Assembly (NCBI GenBank): GCA_036346255.1 | Contig: CM070632.1 | Location: forward strand, 19,361,408-19,425,407 | Origin: Ampelocalamus luodianensis | Lineage: Eukaryota; Streptophyta; Magnoliopsida; Poales; Poaceae | Direction: 5' to 3' | Length of the DNA stretch: 64,000 bases | In this document: positions 12,566-23,300 of the stretch, in pieces | Position numbering within the stretch: the stretch's first letter is position 1 | Layout of the letters: each line of letters opens with the position of its first letter | Translations under genes and position numbers: made by a program | Notes under the pieces: model-generated | Told to the model about the DNA's origin: nothing | Database searches by the model: none | The model's input: only the letters and a program-made list of their open reading frames with translations

Positions 12566-13353
12566 GGACGTATTTAATGCTAATGGATAATTCAGTGCTA
12601 AGGTGCTAATATCAATCTTGACCGTTGGATCTGGATTGAACAACCAAGATTAATGCATGCTCCTACCTCCAAACCATTTAATCACCTTGCATGCTTCCAC
12701 CTCCAATGCGTCTTCATTAATGCACCTTCATTAAACACCATGCATGTTTCCACATCCAACGGTCAAGATTGGCATTAGTACCTTATACTGAATTACCCAT
12801 TAGCACTATATATATATTATTGTTCGTAGTCCCTCAGCCAATTTCGAGGGGTCGTCCATGTAGCATGAGGAGGATGGGACAACAGTCATGGGCAACTTCA
12901 TCAAGCCCCTGTAAGTTCAAGAAGCATAGCTGCCAGGAGAGCGCATGAACATCCAATTACCTGGATGTCGTCGATAGGTAATTGGACGTCGTTATGTTCA
13001 GAAAGTGACATGGACGCGCAGGTACTCTGACTGGAAAGTAGCTTCATGTATCAATAACCAACAATTAATTCCTTGATCTAAGTTCTACGGTGACTGGACA
13101 TCAAGGAATGGTTGGTTACTGATACATGATGCCACTTCCCAGTCAGAGTACCTGCGCGCCCACGTCACTTTCTGAACATAGTGACGTCCAAATATCTATC
13201 GACGACATCCAGGTAATTGGATGTCCACGCGCTCTCCTGGCAGCCATGCTTCTTGAATTTACAGGGGCTCGATGAAGTTGCCCGTGGCTACTGTCCTTTC
13301 CTCCTCATGCTACGTGGACGACCCCCCCGAAAGTGGCTGAGAGACTACGAACA

Positions 13354-13393
<40 letters not shown>

Positions 13394-13440
13394 CGGTTTT
13401 AAAGGCACAAGTAGCCACTGCTTGAATACTTTATAGAGAA
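12480..13440. repeat. Large inverted repeat (hairpin) inside the CACTA
   Basis: 12807-13077 pairs with 13100-13366 (about 270 bp arms, high but imperfect identity) around a 22-base loop. The outer segments 12480-12527 and 13393-13440 pair as well (48 bp, about 4 mismatches). Between inner and outer arms lie TA-rich and TG-rich simple repeats, and on the left a MITE. A transcript through this region would fold into one long hairpin. Within the left arm, 12956-13003 matches the element's own gene at 15449-15496 in 46 of 48 bases. Confidence 0.85.
12564..12806. mobile_element. MITE inserted in the hairpin arm
   Basis: About 240 bp with inverted ends: TGCTAATGGATAATTCAG on the left pairs with CTGAATTACCCATTAGCA on the right, and the inner CTTGACCGTTGGAT pairs with ATCCAACGGTCAAG. 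It sits in an (AT)n tract that the other arm lacks, so it arrived after the inverted duplication formed. Confidence 0.7.
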
Positions 13441-13747
13441 AAGTCATCACAGACGGTTTTAGTTACAAACCGTCTGTGATACATCAGCTATCTCAGACGA
13501 TTTCAGCTACAAACCATCTGTGATACATCAGCTATCACAGATGGTTTCATCTACAAATTGTCTGTGTTATTCAACTATCACAGATGGTTCTGAGTTAATA
13601 ATTATCTGTGATAGTATGCATCACAGATGGTTCGAAAACCATCTGTGATGACCTCATGTCATTACTGACACATAAACTGAGACGGCTCACAAAACTATCT
13701 ATGATGACGGTGTTGAACCGTTTGTGAAGATCTTTTCTGTAGTAGTG
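13441..13747. repeat. Internal CACTA subterminal block and terminus
   Basis: Alternating ATCACAGACGGTT / AACCGTCTGTGAT units ending in TTTTCTGTAGTAGTG at 13747. This is a complete CACTA right end inside the larger element, of the same terminal type as the left end at 11585. The bases after it (ATT) do not match the TTC left of 11585. Confidence 0.75.
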
Positions 13748-13849
13748 ATTTAAATCTATGTTCAAGCCCTATCACTAGCAAGAGTAAAGTAGTAAGCATA
13801 TATATTTAAATTTATAATTAGGAAATAATTATTGCGAGATTGACAAACC

Positions 13850-16012
13850 TCGGGATCCTTCTTCTTAGTACTCATGATTTGCTACATATGATGGCAAACG
13901 TAGAACGCACATAGGTGATCTTGTTTTTGCTGGCGGCACTGCAAAAATATAATTACATATATATAGATATAATCAGTTCAAGACACATTATTATGAAGTA
14001 TGATATAGAATTATTGTGTTGTAGCGCGTACTGGAAATCACGTCCTGTGTTGCAGTGTGACACTCGATTCCTTGTGTGTCCCTCCATTGGCAACATAGGC
14101 ACTAAACAACCTACATGATTTCAAAAAGTTATCTTCGACCATTTCAAATGAAGGAAGACTACAATAGAGTTATGTATGGAGGAAATGAGCATACCTGTCG
14201 AGTATTCCTTGCACAAGGGTGAAGTCGTGGCTTTTGTTGAGTAGGGAATCAAGGTATATTATCTTATTCCTCTTTGGTACAATGACTAAAAGGATCCAGT
14301 GGTATCTACTCATGTATGTCGCTATAGTCATTAAACTTAAGTTCGTGTTGCGTATAAAGTATAAATAAATTTTGTATAGCAAGTAGTGAAGCACTTACTT
14401 CTGGTTGAAGAGCAGCAGTATGTAGTCCTTGTCGGCCTGGGTAAGCAATCCTGTCGTTATGTATTTCATGACATAGGATGCATCTTGGTTGATGCATTGC
14501 TCAGAGACCAAGTGTGGGTCGAGAAAACCCACCGGTTCTTGCCATTCCCGGGCAATTTTCATCATGCATCTATACATAAATAATTAGTTGTGACATTTAT
14601 CGGTATTACGTGAATGTAAAACTTGATTGTACATGTCCAATATTGTAGAAGTGAGGCGTCAAGGGCAGTGAGGTTGAATAGGTCGAATAAGTCGTCGAAG
14701 CCCATGATGAAGTGGCCCGGCTCATGGAGGAAATGCTTCTTCGTGTATCTGACGGTGATTTTAGTATCACACCCTTTTTCTTTGGTCTTTCGCATGTACG
14801 AGACATGCAAAGACTGGCAACCTAATCCAGCACGGGCTAATATTGTGTTAGGGGCCAACGGACTTCCGAGGGAGTATTCCCTAGGCTTGGGAGGCGCCTT
14901 AATGTTCTTTGATTTCGATTTGGCCTTAATGACTCGCTCGCTATACGTCTTCCTGTGAGACAACTCGGGAATCGATATGGTGACACGCTTTTCTTGTTCC
15001 TTCAGCGTCTTCTCCATGGGAACCGATGAGGTAGCCTTTTGAAGCAAAGGTTGAGGTGGAGTCATCGAGGGTCCTGTTGGAGAGTTATGGTCGTATCAAG
15101 ATGGCGGCACTGCCGGGTCCAGGGCGATGTCCTTCTTGGGCCACTGGATAAAAGTGTACCTGGCATCCTCTAGTGTTCTGATGTCTTCGTTCGGGCGAAT
15201 CTCCAGTGGGACGGCCATGAAATTGTCATGTACCATGTCCACCTAGACCCTACCGTAACCCTGCACCACCTAGACACCGTGCTGCACTGTCCCTTCCTAG
15301 CATGGATATGCCATCCCCCGCCCAGCCTCAATAAAAATGGACCCAACCATCCTCACTTGGAGCTTGTAGGGTGTTGGCTCCTACAAAACGATACGTAATT
15401 AGCTAATGCATCCTATAGGTCTATCTTTGGAGTATTCTAGAGATGTACATTACCTTGATGTCGTCGATAGGTAATTGGACGTCGTCATGTTCAGAATTTT
15501 GCGTGGATGCAACGCTACTCCGATGTTGAGGAGGACTGGCTCCCAAAATAATGGGGGCGGCTTGTGACTGGTTGAGGAGTTGATTCATTTGATCCTGCAA
15601 TCTTGTTATCTGTCCTCGAAATTTTAAAGTAAGCCTCGCATTAATCATCTGTACCAACCGGTCTTCGTGCTCGGCCTTAGATCTCTTCCTACTCCTATAC
15701 GTGTCGGAGTCGTCTCGGAATCCATCCCTCCAATGTACGTAAACCCCAATGCCTCGCGTGCGATCCTGGTGCTCCTTGTTTCCCAGGGCTGTAGATAGTA
15801 TATCCTTCTCCTTGTCTGCTTCGAAGGAGCCTTAGAAAGATGCGAAAGTCAATGCTTGCTGCAAGAGATCATCATATTACTATAGACACTATGAAGTTAT
15901 GGACTTATTAACAACTATGTAGTTTGACATATTTACCAGACGTTGGGACACTTCCTCATCTGCCGGGTTTGTGAAATAGATGCCGCCCGAAGACGTGACT
16001 GATGCCCTCACT
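13850..16012 (-). pseudogene. CACTA second gene with Ulp1/C48-peptidase-like domain
   Basis: On the minus strand in order: an NPADEEVSQ segment (about 15990), a coiled-coil-like QDQMNQLLNQ segment (15600), a basic linker (14880-14990), GFDDLFDLFNLTALDASLL (14650-14710), DKDYILLLFNQK (14400), HWILLVIVPKRNKIIYLDS (14250-14310) and CAFYVCHHM (13880-13905). The last two hold the His, Asp and Cys expected of the Ulp1 (SUMO-protease) catalytic triad found in many plant CACTA second genes. Exon edges such as ATCAAG|GTAATG near 15450 show introns. An in-frame TAG at 13882-13884 follows CHHM, and the 3' exon present at 48272 of the sister copy is missing. Probably non-functional; whether any CACTA Ulp1 domain is an active protease is not known from the sequence. 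Confidence 0.7.
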
Positions 16013-16340
16013 CTTAACCGTCTGTGAATTATCACAGATGGTTCTAGTTACAAATCGTCTGTGATAGTTAAGTATCATAGACGGTTCCAAACGAACTGTC
16101 TGTGATGAGGCGTCCAGTATAGCATGTTTTGTAGTAGTGTTCATCCATGTGGCAAATGGGGGAATTGTGAGGATGTGAGGCTGACCAGTGGGCCCCGGAT
16201 GTTAGTCCCATTGGAATCGATGGAAGTGTAGTTTCGTGAAATGATTCACCAAAGTAAGTGTGGTTATGTGAAACACATCCTTAAAAGTGTGATTTTGTGA
16301 TAGTTATGACAATTGTAGTGTGGTTTTACGAACTTTACTC

Positions 16341-18480
16341 AGAAATAAACGATGAAGATTCTTCTTCTTTGCTGTTGAATAATATTGATTTTTTTTTTCT
16401 TCTTAGTAGTGGTAAAACGACTGCCATGAGCTTTTATTATATAATAGATATTGTGAATTAACAAAACATAAAATGATCTTTTCTAACCTTGCAAATTTAG
16501 ACATGGTTCGTTCGTACCAGAATAAGAGCAACCAACTTCAACAAGCGATGCATATTATAAACTAGGGGTATGGTTCGGTACGTTCCTTTTTTTAAAAAAA
16601 ATTATGAATCTCAAAGCAAAATAGTTAATATTAGATGAGGACAACTCTGCATAACCTAAAAAATAAATCAAATTTAAGATTTTCCCATACCTAATGTTCA
16701 ATTCAATATCCATATCAAATCTTCAATAAGATTCACATTTTATAGGTGGGTTCAGATTTACCAGCGTCTAGATGCTTTAAAATTCGTAAACTTTTCTAAA
16801 AAAATATGTACCGAAAGCAAACCCCTGTAATATCGAGTGATATCGTAATAGTGCCACCCATACAAAGAGGTCCTCCTCGATTCGCGGTCCTACAATTTTA
16901 ATTCCTTCTCATGGGTTTCGACTCGATTAATACGTAGTAGCGTGTATCCCTTAGGTATATGGACCACAGTAAATGTTTACCACCATGTTAACAAGAGAAA
17001 TATATAGCATGATGTAACTAACAATTTTGACAGGCAAATGTAGGAGTAATTTTTGTAGGAACCACGAAGAACCCAAATTACATCACATAAGCAGTGATTA
17101 TACATACGAAAATGTGGGCTGTATGGTGATGAATGAGTGGCAGTAGGCCGTGGTCCGAACCTGTGCAACTCCCCATCTGCACGGGGCCAAGAGGCCCCAT
17201 GCAAATAAATGACCAATTCGAAGTTGCATGTAGCATAGTGCAGTGCAGTGCAGTGAGAGAGAGAAAGATAGAGAGAGTTCGGACAAAACATTTAAATGGA
17301 CACAGATGTTGCACAGGGCATCACTTTATTTCTCTGAGCTGCTAGCTTGCTTTTTTCCTTCTTTTGCCTCAATTTTTTTCCTCTCTCTTTTGTCAGACAC
17401 TGAGCAAAAGAGCCGACAAAGTAAACAATAGAATGGCATCCATGAGGGGACAGACAAAGATGGGCCACTGCTAAATGATTTTGCAATCCATTGCTCTATG
17501 ATCGGGTTCTTTCCTTTTCCCCCTTCAACTCCATTTAATTTCTTTGCTCTGTTTTTTTGGCACTCTTTTAACCCATTGCTGTCTGAAAACGATGTACATT
17601 TCTTTCTTGCAAGTAATGTATTGTATGGCTTTGTGTGTTACTGTCACATTGTCCATCTGGTCCTGCGCTGCCTCCCTTCGACATCCATTACTTTATCTTA
17701 TGAGGAGCACGCTGATTTGATCTAATTTAGACTTATTTTTCCATAAACTAACTTCATTTTTTAGAATAAAACTCATAAATATATGTAGCCTGTTCCTTTT
17801 GACAAGCCAAGGTAGGCTTAGAATTACACCATGTAGTAGATTCCTAATTGGAGGTAGTACTGTTTTTTTTTTTTTACTTTGAGAATACTGTGCATATGAT
17901 ATTTCTTTCTCAAATCAACTTTATAAAGAAACCAAATTGTCTCTCATCACGAGGGCGCTAATTAAGCCTTCTCGTTTAAGATGAGCAATGAACTTCCATT
18001 TTGGCATTGGCTCAACAACTCAAGTTTCAAACCAGGTTATGTATTCTGTTACCCAAGTATATATATACTTAGTAGAGAGACCAATCTAACTTATTGACCA
18101 CATGTGCATAACAGTATGAGTACTGTATATGAATAGTTGTTCTTGTACAAAATACTGACAATTATGGCATGGCAGCTACTTGAAAAAAATCCAAATAATA
18201 AGTTAAAAAACACACAATAATGCATGCCCAACTGCTGAGGTGACAAAAGGCTGCAGTCCTAATTATAAAACATAACTAGTCATTTACAGTTTGAAGATTC
18301 GGCTATTTAGGATATATGGTTCATAAATAGAAAAATGTATGACTACTCGCTTAATAAGATGTGTTGGTACCAGTAATAATCGCTCAAGGTACTAAGCACA
18401 CGACAGAGTTTCTTAAGCACATTGCGCTAGCAAAATGGATCTGATTTTTGAGGCAATCCAAGGCCATATACGTCCCCATT
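16341..18480. other. Intergenic, no gene seen
   Basis: AT-rich DNA with a few homopolymer runs (poly-T at 16390 and 17865) and (TGCAG) repeats at 17238-17252. Overlapping short ORFs around 16977-17486 lack recognisable domains and conflict with each other on both strands. No RNA gene was recognised. Confidence 0.5.
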
Positions 18481-18708
18481 GTCACTTGTCCTTGTCTTCT
18501 CAATTACCATCACCATAGCTGTTACCAATGTACATCAAAACAACAATATATATAGAAATTTTTTATATGTCACTGTAGATGTTCCGGATCTCCCATCTGC
18601 CATTGTAAAAAGAACTCTCCTTTTCATGCCATTACATTTCACAAACGTTACTATTTTCTGTCACTGACGTCAACTCTGTTAGATTTTTGCTATCAATTTT
18701 TTCTCGAA

Positions 18709-19467
18709 ATGTCCAAATTACCTTCGTCTTCTTCCTCCTCCCTCCCCTTTCTCTCCCTCCTTCCCCTAGTCACCTCCTCGATCCTCCCCCTCCTCCCGTC
18801 GTACCCGTCCCTAGGCCACCTCCCTCCCCCAGCCGCCTCCTCCACCGTCGTTGAAACCCACCGGAGGACCGCCGGTGTTGAGCCCCGTCGCCACTCTCCT
18901 CCCTGCCTCCATCATTCTGTCGCCTCCGACATCCTCTTGCCAAGGCTCTCGTGCCACGAAGTGAGCCTCATCGCGTTGAAGCCGATCCCCACCACCTTCA
19001 GCCACACCCCTCCACCATGGATTGCCACCATTGTCCTCCTTGCCGCCACGGTCGCCGCCGCCGCTAGCCTGCCTAGCATCTCCTCTGCCATGCTCATCCA
19101 AAAATGGAATCCCCTCATCCAGGAACATTCCATGCTTGCACTATTACCGTCGGTTTTGCCTGAATCGACCGCTGCCCTTTTTCTCTATCTTCGTGCCGAC
19201 CGCCTCGTCTTTGCCCGTTCCAATCGCCCTCGTCCACCTCCGCACTTCCAAACACCTCTCCTAGGTTCGCATCACCCGGGAACACGCCAGGCGCTTGGTG
19301 TCATCTCCATTCCACAGCCACATCCATGCCTCCCATCTCTTTCTCCCTCTCTCTATTTTTGTCCTTCCCCTCTATCCCGATTGAGAAGAAGAAGAAGAAG
19401 AAGACGACAACGGCAAAATGATATTTGCACATCCACTTCACGGCTTAAGTGGTCAATGACGGCATAA
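18709..19467 (+). CDS. Doubtful Ser/Pro-rich ORF (252 residues)
   Basis: The longest ORF of the 16.3-20.3 kb interval. The translation begins with Ser- and Leu-rich runs, is rich in Pro and Ser throughout, and ends in a run of Arg encoded by GAA/GAC repeats. I recognise no domain. A hydrophobic stretch near residues 103-122 could span a membrane but may be chance. GC-rich low-complexity DNA bounded by AT-rich flanks (18590-18710 and 19440-19540), which look weakly like inverted repeats of each other, suggests captured or transposon DNA rather than a conserved gene. No introns are evident. Low confidence that it encodes a protein. Confidence 0.2.
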   Translation: MSKLPSSSSSSLPFLSLLPLVTSSILPLLPSYPSLGHLPPPAASSTVVETHRRTAGVEPRRHSPPCLHHSVASDILLPRLSCHEVSLIALKPIPTTFSHTPPPWIATIVLLAATVAAAASLPSISSAMLIQKWNPLIQEHSMLALLPSVLPESTAALFLYLRADRLVFARSNRPRPPPHFQTPLLGSHHPGTRQALGVISIPQPHPCLPSLSPSLYFCPSPLSRLRRRRRRRRQRQNDICTSTSRLKWSMTA

Positions 19468-19552
19468 AAGTGTATGATTTGGAGTTTGTAGTGGCATAGA
19501 AGGGAAATATCGTTTTGTAATATCAGATTAGGGATCCGAAATATTTCGAGTG

Positions 19553-19553
<1 letters not shown>

Positions 19554-19622
<69 letters not shown>
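19554..19622. repeat. (CA)n(TA)n microsatellite
   Basis: About 22 CA units followed by about 12 AT units. Likely length-polymorphic. Confidence 0.95.
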
Positions 19623-20313
19623 CAACGGTATATCCTACAAAATGCAAAGCGATAGTAAATGTGAGCTATGGGGTGTGCACCCATGGTACATGCATATTTG
19701 AAGTTAGAGCTGTTGAGTAGGGGGGCGCCCTATATGTACAGTCGATTGCATCAACAATAGTCGACATGAAACTAAAAGTGATTAGTTGCGATATATTTAA
19801 AATATGTGCATAGCATGTCATTTAATGTAATGAGTAAAGCATTTGACATTTGTTACTAGAAAATATCCAGTTAATAATTAATACGATCAGGTGGAAGGAG
19901 AAGGCAGAGGGGGGAAAAGGAAAAATATATATGCAGTACAAAAACAAAAGAATCATCATCAGGTTAGATGTTTTTTTTTCTTTTGCCATGTGCAAATGAT
20001 ACATTACACCAATCACAAAGTCACCAAATAGAAATAGCTTTTAAGCTTCCTACTCTAGCTGATCCCCTCGTCAACAAATTAAGTACTACACTACTTTCTT
20101 GCTCAGAAGAAACGAAAAGTAACGAAACTACGCAAAGAAGAAAGGGAAAGAGACACTATTGTGTTCTTTTGACAAAACACAAAACCACTATTTTTCATCA
20201 TTATCTTGTTTCATCACATTGCTGAATTCTTGGCGACACACTGATCAAAGTATGGTCATAAAATAATATATAGCTGAATGTGCAATGCATGGGTACAGAT
20301 AGCCTGCAAGCAG
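19623..20313 (-). other. KANADI 3' flank
   Basis: AT-rich DNA downstream of the KANADI stop codon. The 3' UTR must lie here, but no single poly(A) signal stands out. No other gene was recognised. Confidence 0.5.
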
Positions 20314-23300
20314 CTAGTCACGATCTGCACCATGCCAGTTCGGTCGCCCTAACGTGAACTCGAGGCTAGGGCAGCTCAGTTCATGGTTGGATACCTGCAA
20401 GCTACTTGATCTACAAGGCTCTACGTCCTGACCCAAATGAATAAAATGTTAGTATATTAATTAAAGAAAGGAAAGAAAAGGAAGAGATAAAACGAAGCAC
20501 ATGTGTACCTCAGCGGTGGACGACACTCCAACCGACCGATGAGCGTCCATGTTGCACGCATTTGATGACAGCCATAGATCTCTGAAGAAAAGTTTTCGTT
20601 TGGCAAATTTGTTACTAGGGTTGCGCATCTTGCAGTAAACAATATACATAGCACTACTACTCAAGTAGGAGTACTACCAGCAATGCTTTCAATCCGGAAT
20701 AGTACGGTACCGTAGTAGCAGCAATCATCGATCGCAAAATGCCTAGCCATAGGGTCACATAGCTCGAGCTCTAGGAAGCAAGTCATTAAAAAGATTCTAG
20801 TGTTGGTACAAATATGTGCAGTACATGCACAGCGGAAATCACAATTGCCCGTGTGAATTACTAAAGCTAAGAAATAAATTGTACTAATAACCATGCATGC
20901 TGTGTCTAACTGCACCACCATAAGAGATAGGCCTCCACCTGGCCAAGTTTGAAAACCTAGCTCAATGGCTCTCTTACTAATACAATTCTCTTTGGGAAAA
21001 GGGTGTTAAAACTATTTTTTAGATCACACTAACACAAATCGTAGTGTTGTGGAGTACTTTGTATAGATCATATTATTTCTTTTACAGACCGTCAGATGTC
21101 AATACTTTTTTGTATGTTAGATATCAACATAGATCTCGCTTCCTCTAGATCTTTGTTCCATAAGAAAACTAAACCTTGTTTACCCCAACACACAACACCA
21201 ATTCCCTTTCTAAAAATTATGCACTAGTTCCTTTTCTGTTGATGAGAATACATTATGGTGAAAGAAATTCTTCATGCACTAAAATAGTTTGACAAAAAAA
21301 AAAAAGAATCGATTCACACTATATAAATACTCCTCATGATAAATATACAGATGATCTGATCGTACTTATCACTAATGTACACCCTCCAATCTAACTTTCT
21401 ACAAGTATCATTCATGAATAACCAATGTATGCTGATTATATTTTTTGAACACTTGTAAGCATAGTTGTTATATTTGGTATATGAGTTTTGCTTCAGTACT
21501 CCTGTTTTGAAAACTTCACGAATATCAAACCAAATATTGTTATTAATGACTTGGGGCAAATTTGTACCAACTAATATTAATTAGTTTACACATTTAACCA
21601 AATAAATCGCATCACTTTCCGGATATGATTATTTTTGGATCCTAATTAATTATACGGTGGCAGATTAAGACGTTCAATTTGGAGTCTTTGGGAAACTAAC
21701 CAACACAAGGATGAAGTACTTTCGGCGGCGGACGTGTCATCATCTATTACCATTGAGATTAGAACTTATTATTGTACAGTAGTCCTTAAATAACTAATTT
21801 TTCTTTTAGATTTGTAAAGTTTCCTAAAAGAAGAGCACTGTATATATATATAAGTCCACGAGGAAAAGACAGTTTAAGATTACATGACTTCTTGAGGTAG
21901 AAGAATTAATGGGTGTCTTGTACTAGTTAAAACATAACTGATTTTATACTGAAATAACCGAATTATTGTTTTTGTAAAAAAATGTGTTAAAGAAAGGTCT
22001 GGAAGAGCTTTAACATGCCATGAGCAACGCCAGACATACGTGCAAATATACCAGATATGCACTTGTTTTTATCGAACAGTGACTTTGGCAGGCAGGCAGG
22101 CAAGAAAACATCAAATATCATTATTATTCCTATGATCGAATGGGCGCCTCACAAGGTCTATAATACAGGAGAGAGAGAGAGAGTACACATGATTTAAGAG
22201 TAACCTTTCGTGTAACATAACCTGCTTATTTTCTCCCATTTGTACCTTATTCCCTAATACAGGAGAGAGACAGAGAGAGTACACATGACTTAAGAGTAAC
22301 CTTTCGTGTAACATAACCTGCGCATTTTCTCCCATTTGCACCTTACTCCTTCCAGTCACAAATACATATCGTCTTTGATATCGACATGGTTTCCAAAACA
22401 CAACTTTGACTACTAATTTATATTGTAATTTATTTATAAAATCCAATAAAATTATAATATTATGAAATTATTTTTCAGGACAAATCTACACATATGATTT
22501 TCATCTATCTAATCTAAATATTTAAAAAGATATTGATAGCCAAAATCCCAAAATGACATGCATTTGTGACTGGAGGTAATAGTAAATTAAAAAAGAAGGC
22601 CAAACTCTAATGAAAAACTAGTGAGGTATCCATGCGTTGCAATGGAACCCCAAAAGAAAGTGATACATATCAGCAGACGGGACCCTAAACAGCTTAATAA
22701 ATATATATATTTTCACACACATGTAAATTAACTCCGCCTATTGCATATACTACTACTACTACTACTACCCGGAAATAAAAAAAATTGAGCTCATAGATTG
22801 TTTACCTTTGGAGTTGAAGTAGTTGATGGCAACTTCCCTCCCCGACGTGCTGCCTATTTTCAGCTATTGCCGACTAACAAGGAAGAGAGCTACGCGTCGA
22901 TGGCCACCTTCTTCCACCCTGAACTCAAGCTACGGCTCGGTTCTCACGCCCATTGGCCTCTGTAGTCTTCACCAGACACATTGTGGCGAGGAGGTGGGAA
23001 GCCGGGGGAGGAGGTGGCAGCCTAGGGGAGGATTAGGATGAAGAGGACACAGTGCGGTGAACTTGAGACGACGATGCAGCAAGGGAAGGATGCCTTCATC
23101 TTTGCCTCTTCCTCGTGCGCCGCTGTTGTCTCCCGTCTCTTCCCCAGCGCCGCTGCTTCTCCTCCAAGATATCGTCTCCTCCTTTCCTCCCTTCCCTCCA
23201 AGTGCCTTCTCCCGTCCCTGATGCCGCCTCCCCTCCCCGTTACCTCCTCCTGTCGCCAGCGCTACCTTCCCGCACCGCCGGTTCCTACTCTGTCAGATAC

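Larger units (their letters stand above)
11585..16139 (-). mobile_element. Composite CACTA element with TTC target duplication
   Basis: Left end CACTACTACACAAAAG at 11585, right end (reversed) CACTACTACAAAACATG at 16139; TTC lies immediately outside both ends (11582-11584, 16140-16142). Dense ACAGACGGTT-type subterminal repeats occupy 11600-11965 and 16010-16139. A third CACTA terminus, with its own repeats, ends inside at 13747. The element carries a minus-strand Ulp1-like pseudogene and no transposase. Its coding part stops at an ORF2 segment and jumps straight to the terminal repeats, so it is an internal deletion derivative of an element like the one at 47694. Confidence 0.8.
11178..16340. 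mobile_element. Inverted-repeat (foldback/MITE-like) element split by a CACTA
   Basis: 11178-11380 and 16143-16340 are long imperfect inverted repeats, outer ends GAGTAAATTTCATAAAA and (reversed) GAGTAAAGTTCGTAAAA. Removing the CACTA at 11585-16139 and one TTC restores an element of about 600 bp. The central 200 bp (11381-11584) are unique. A clean target duplication is not visible, so the transposon class is left open; long arms suggest a Mutator-like or foldback type. Confidence 0.65.

Noticed and set aside
10316..16139. Regularly spaced 12-15 bp repeats resembling a CRISPR array
   Set aside because: The units alternate in orientation, spacing is irregular and they abut CACTA termini. They are transposon subterminal repeats.
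16977..17486. Cluster of overlapping ORFs on both strands
   Set aside because: Short, mutually conflicting and without motifs or splice support.
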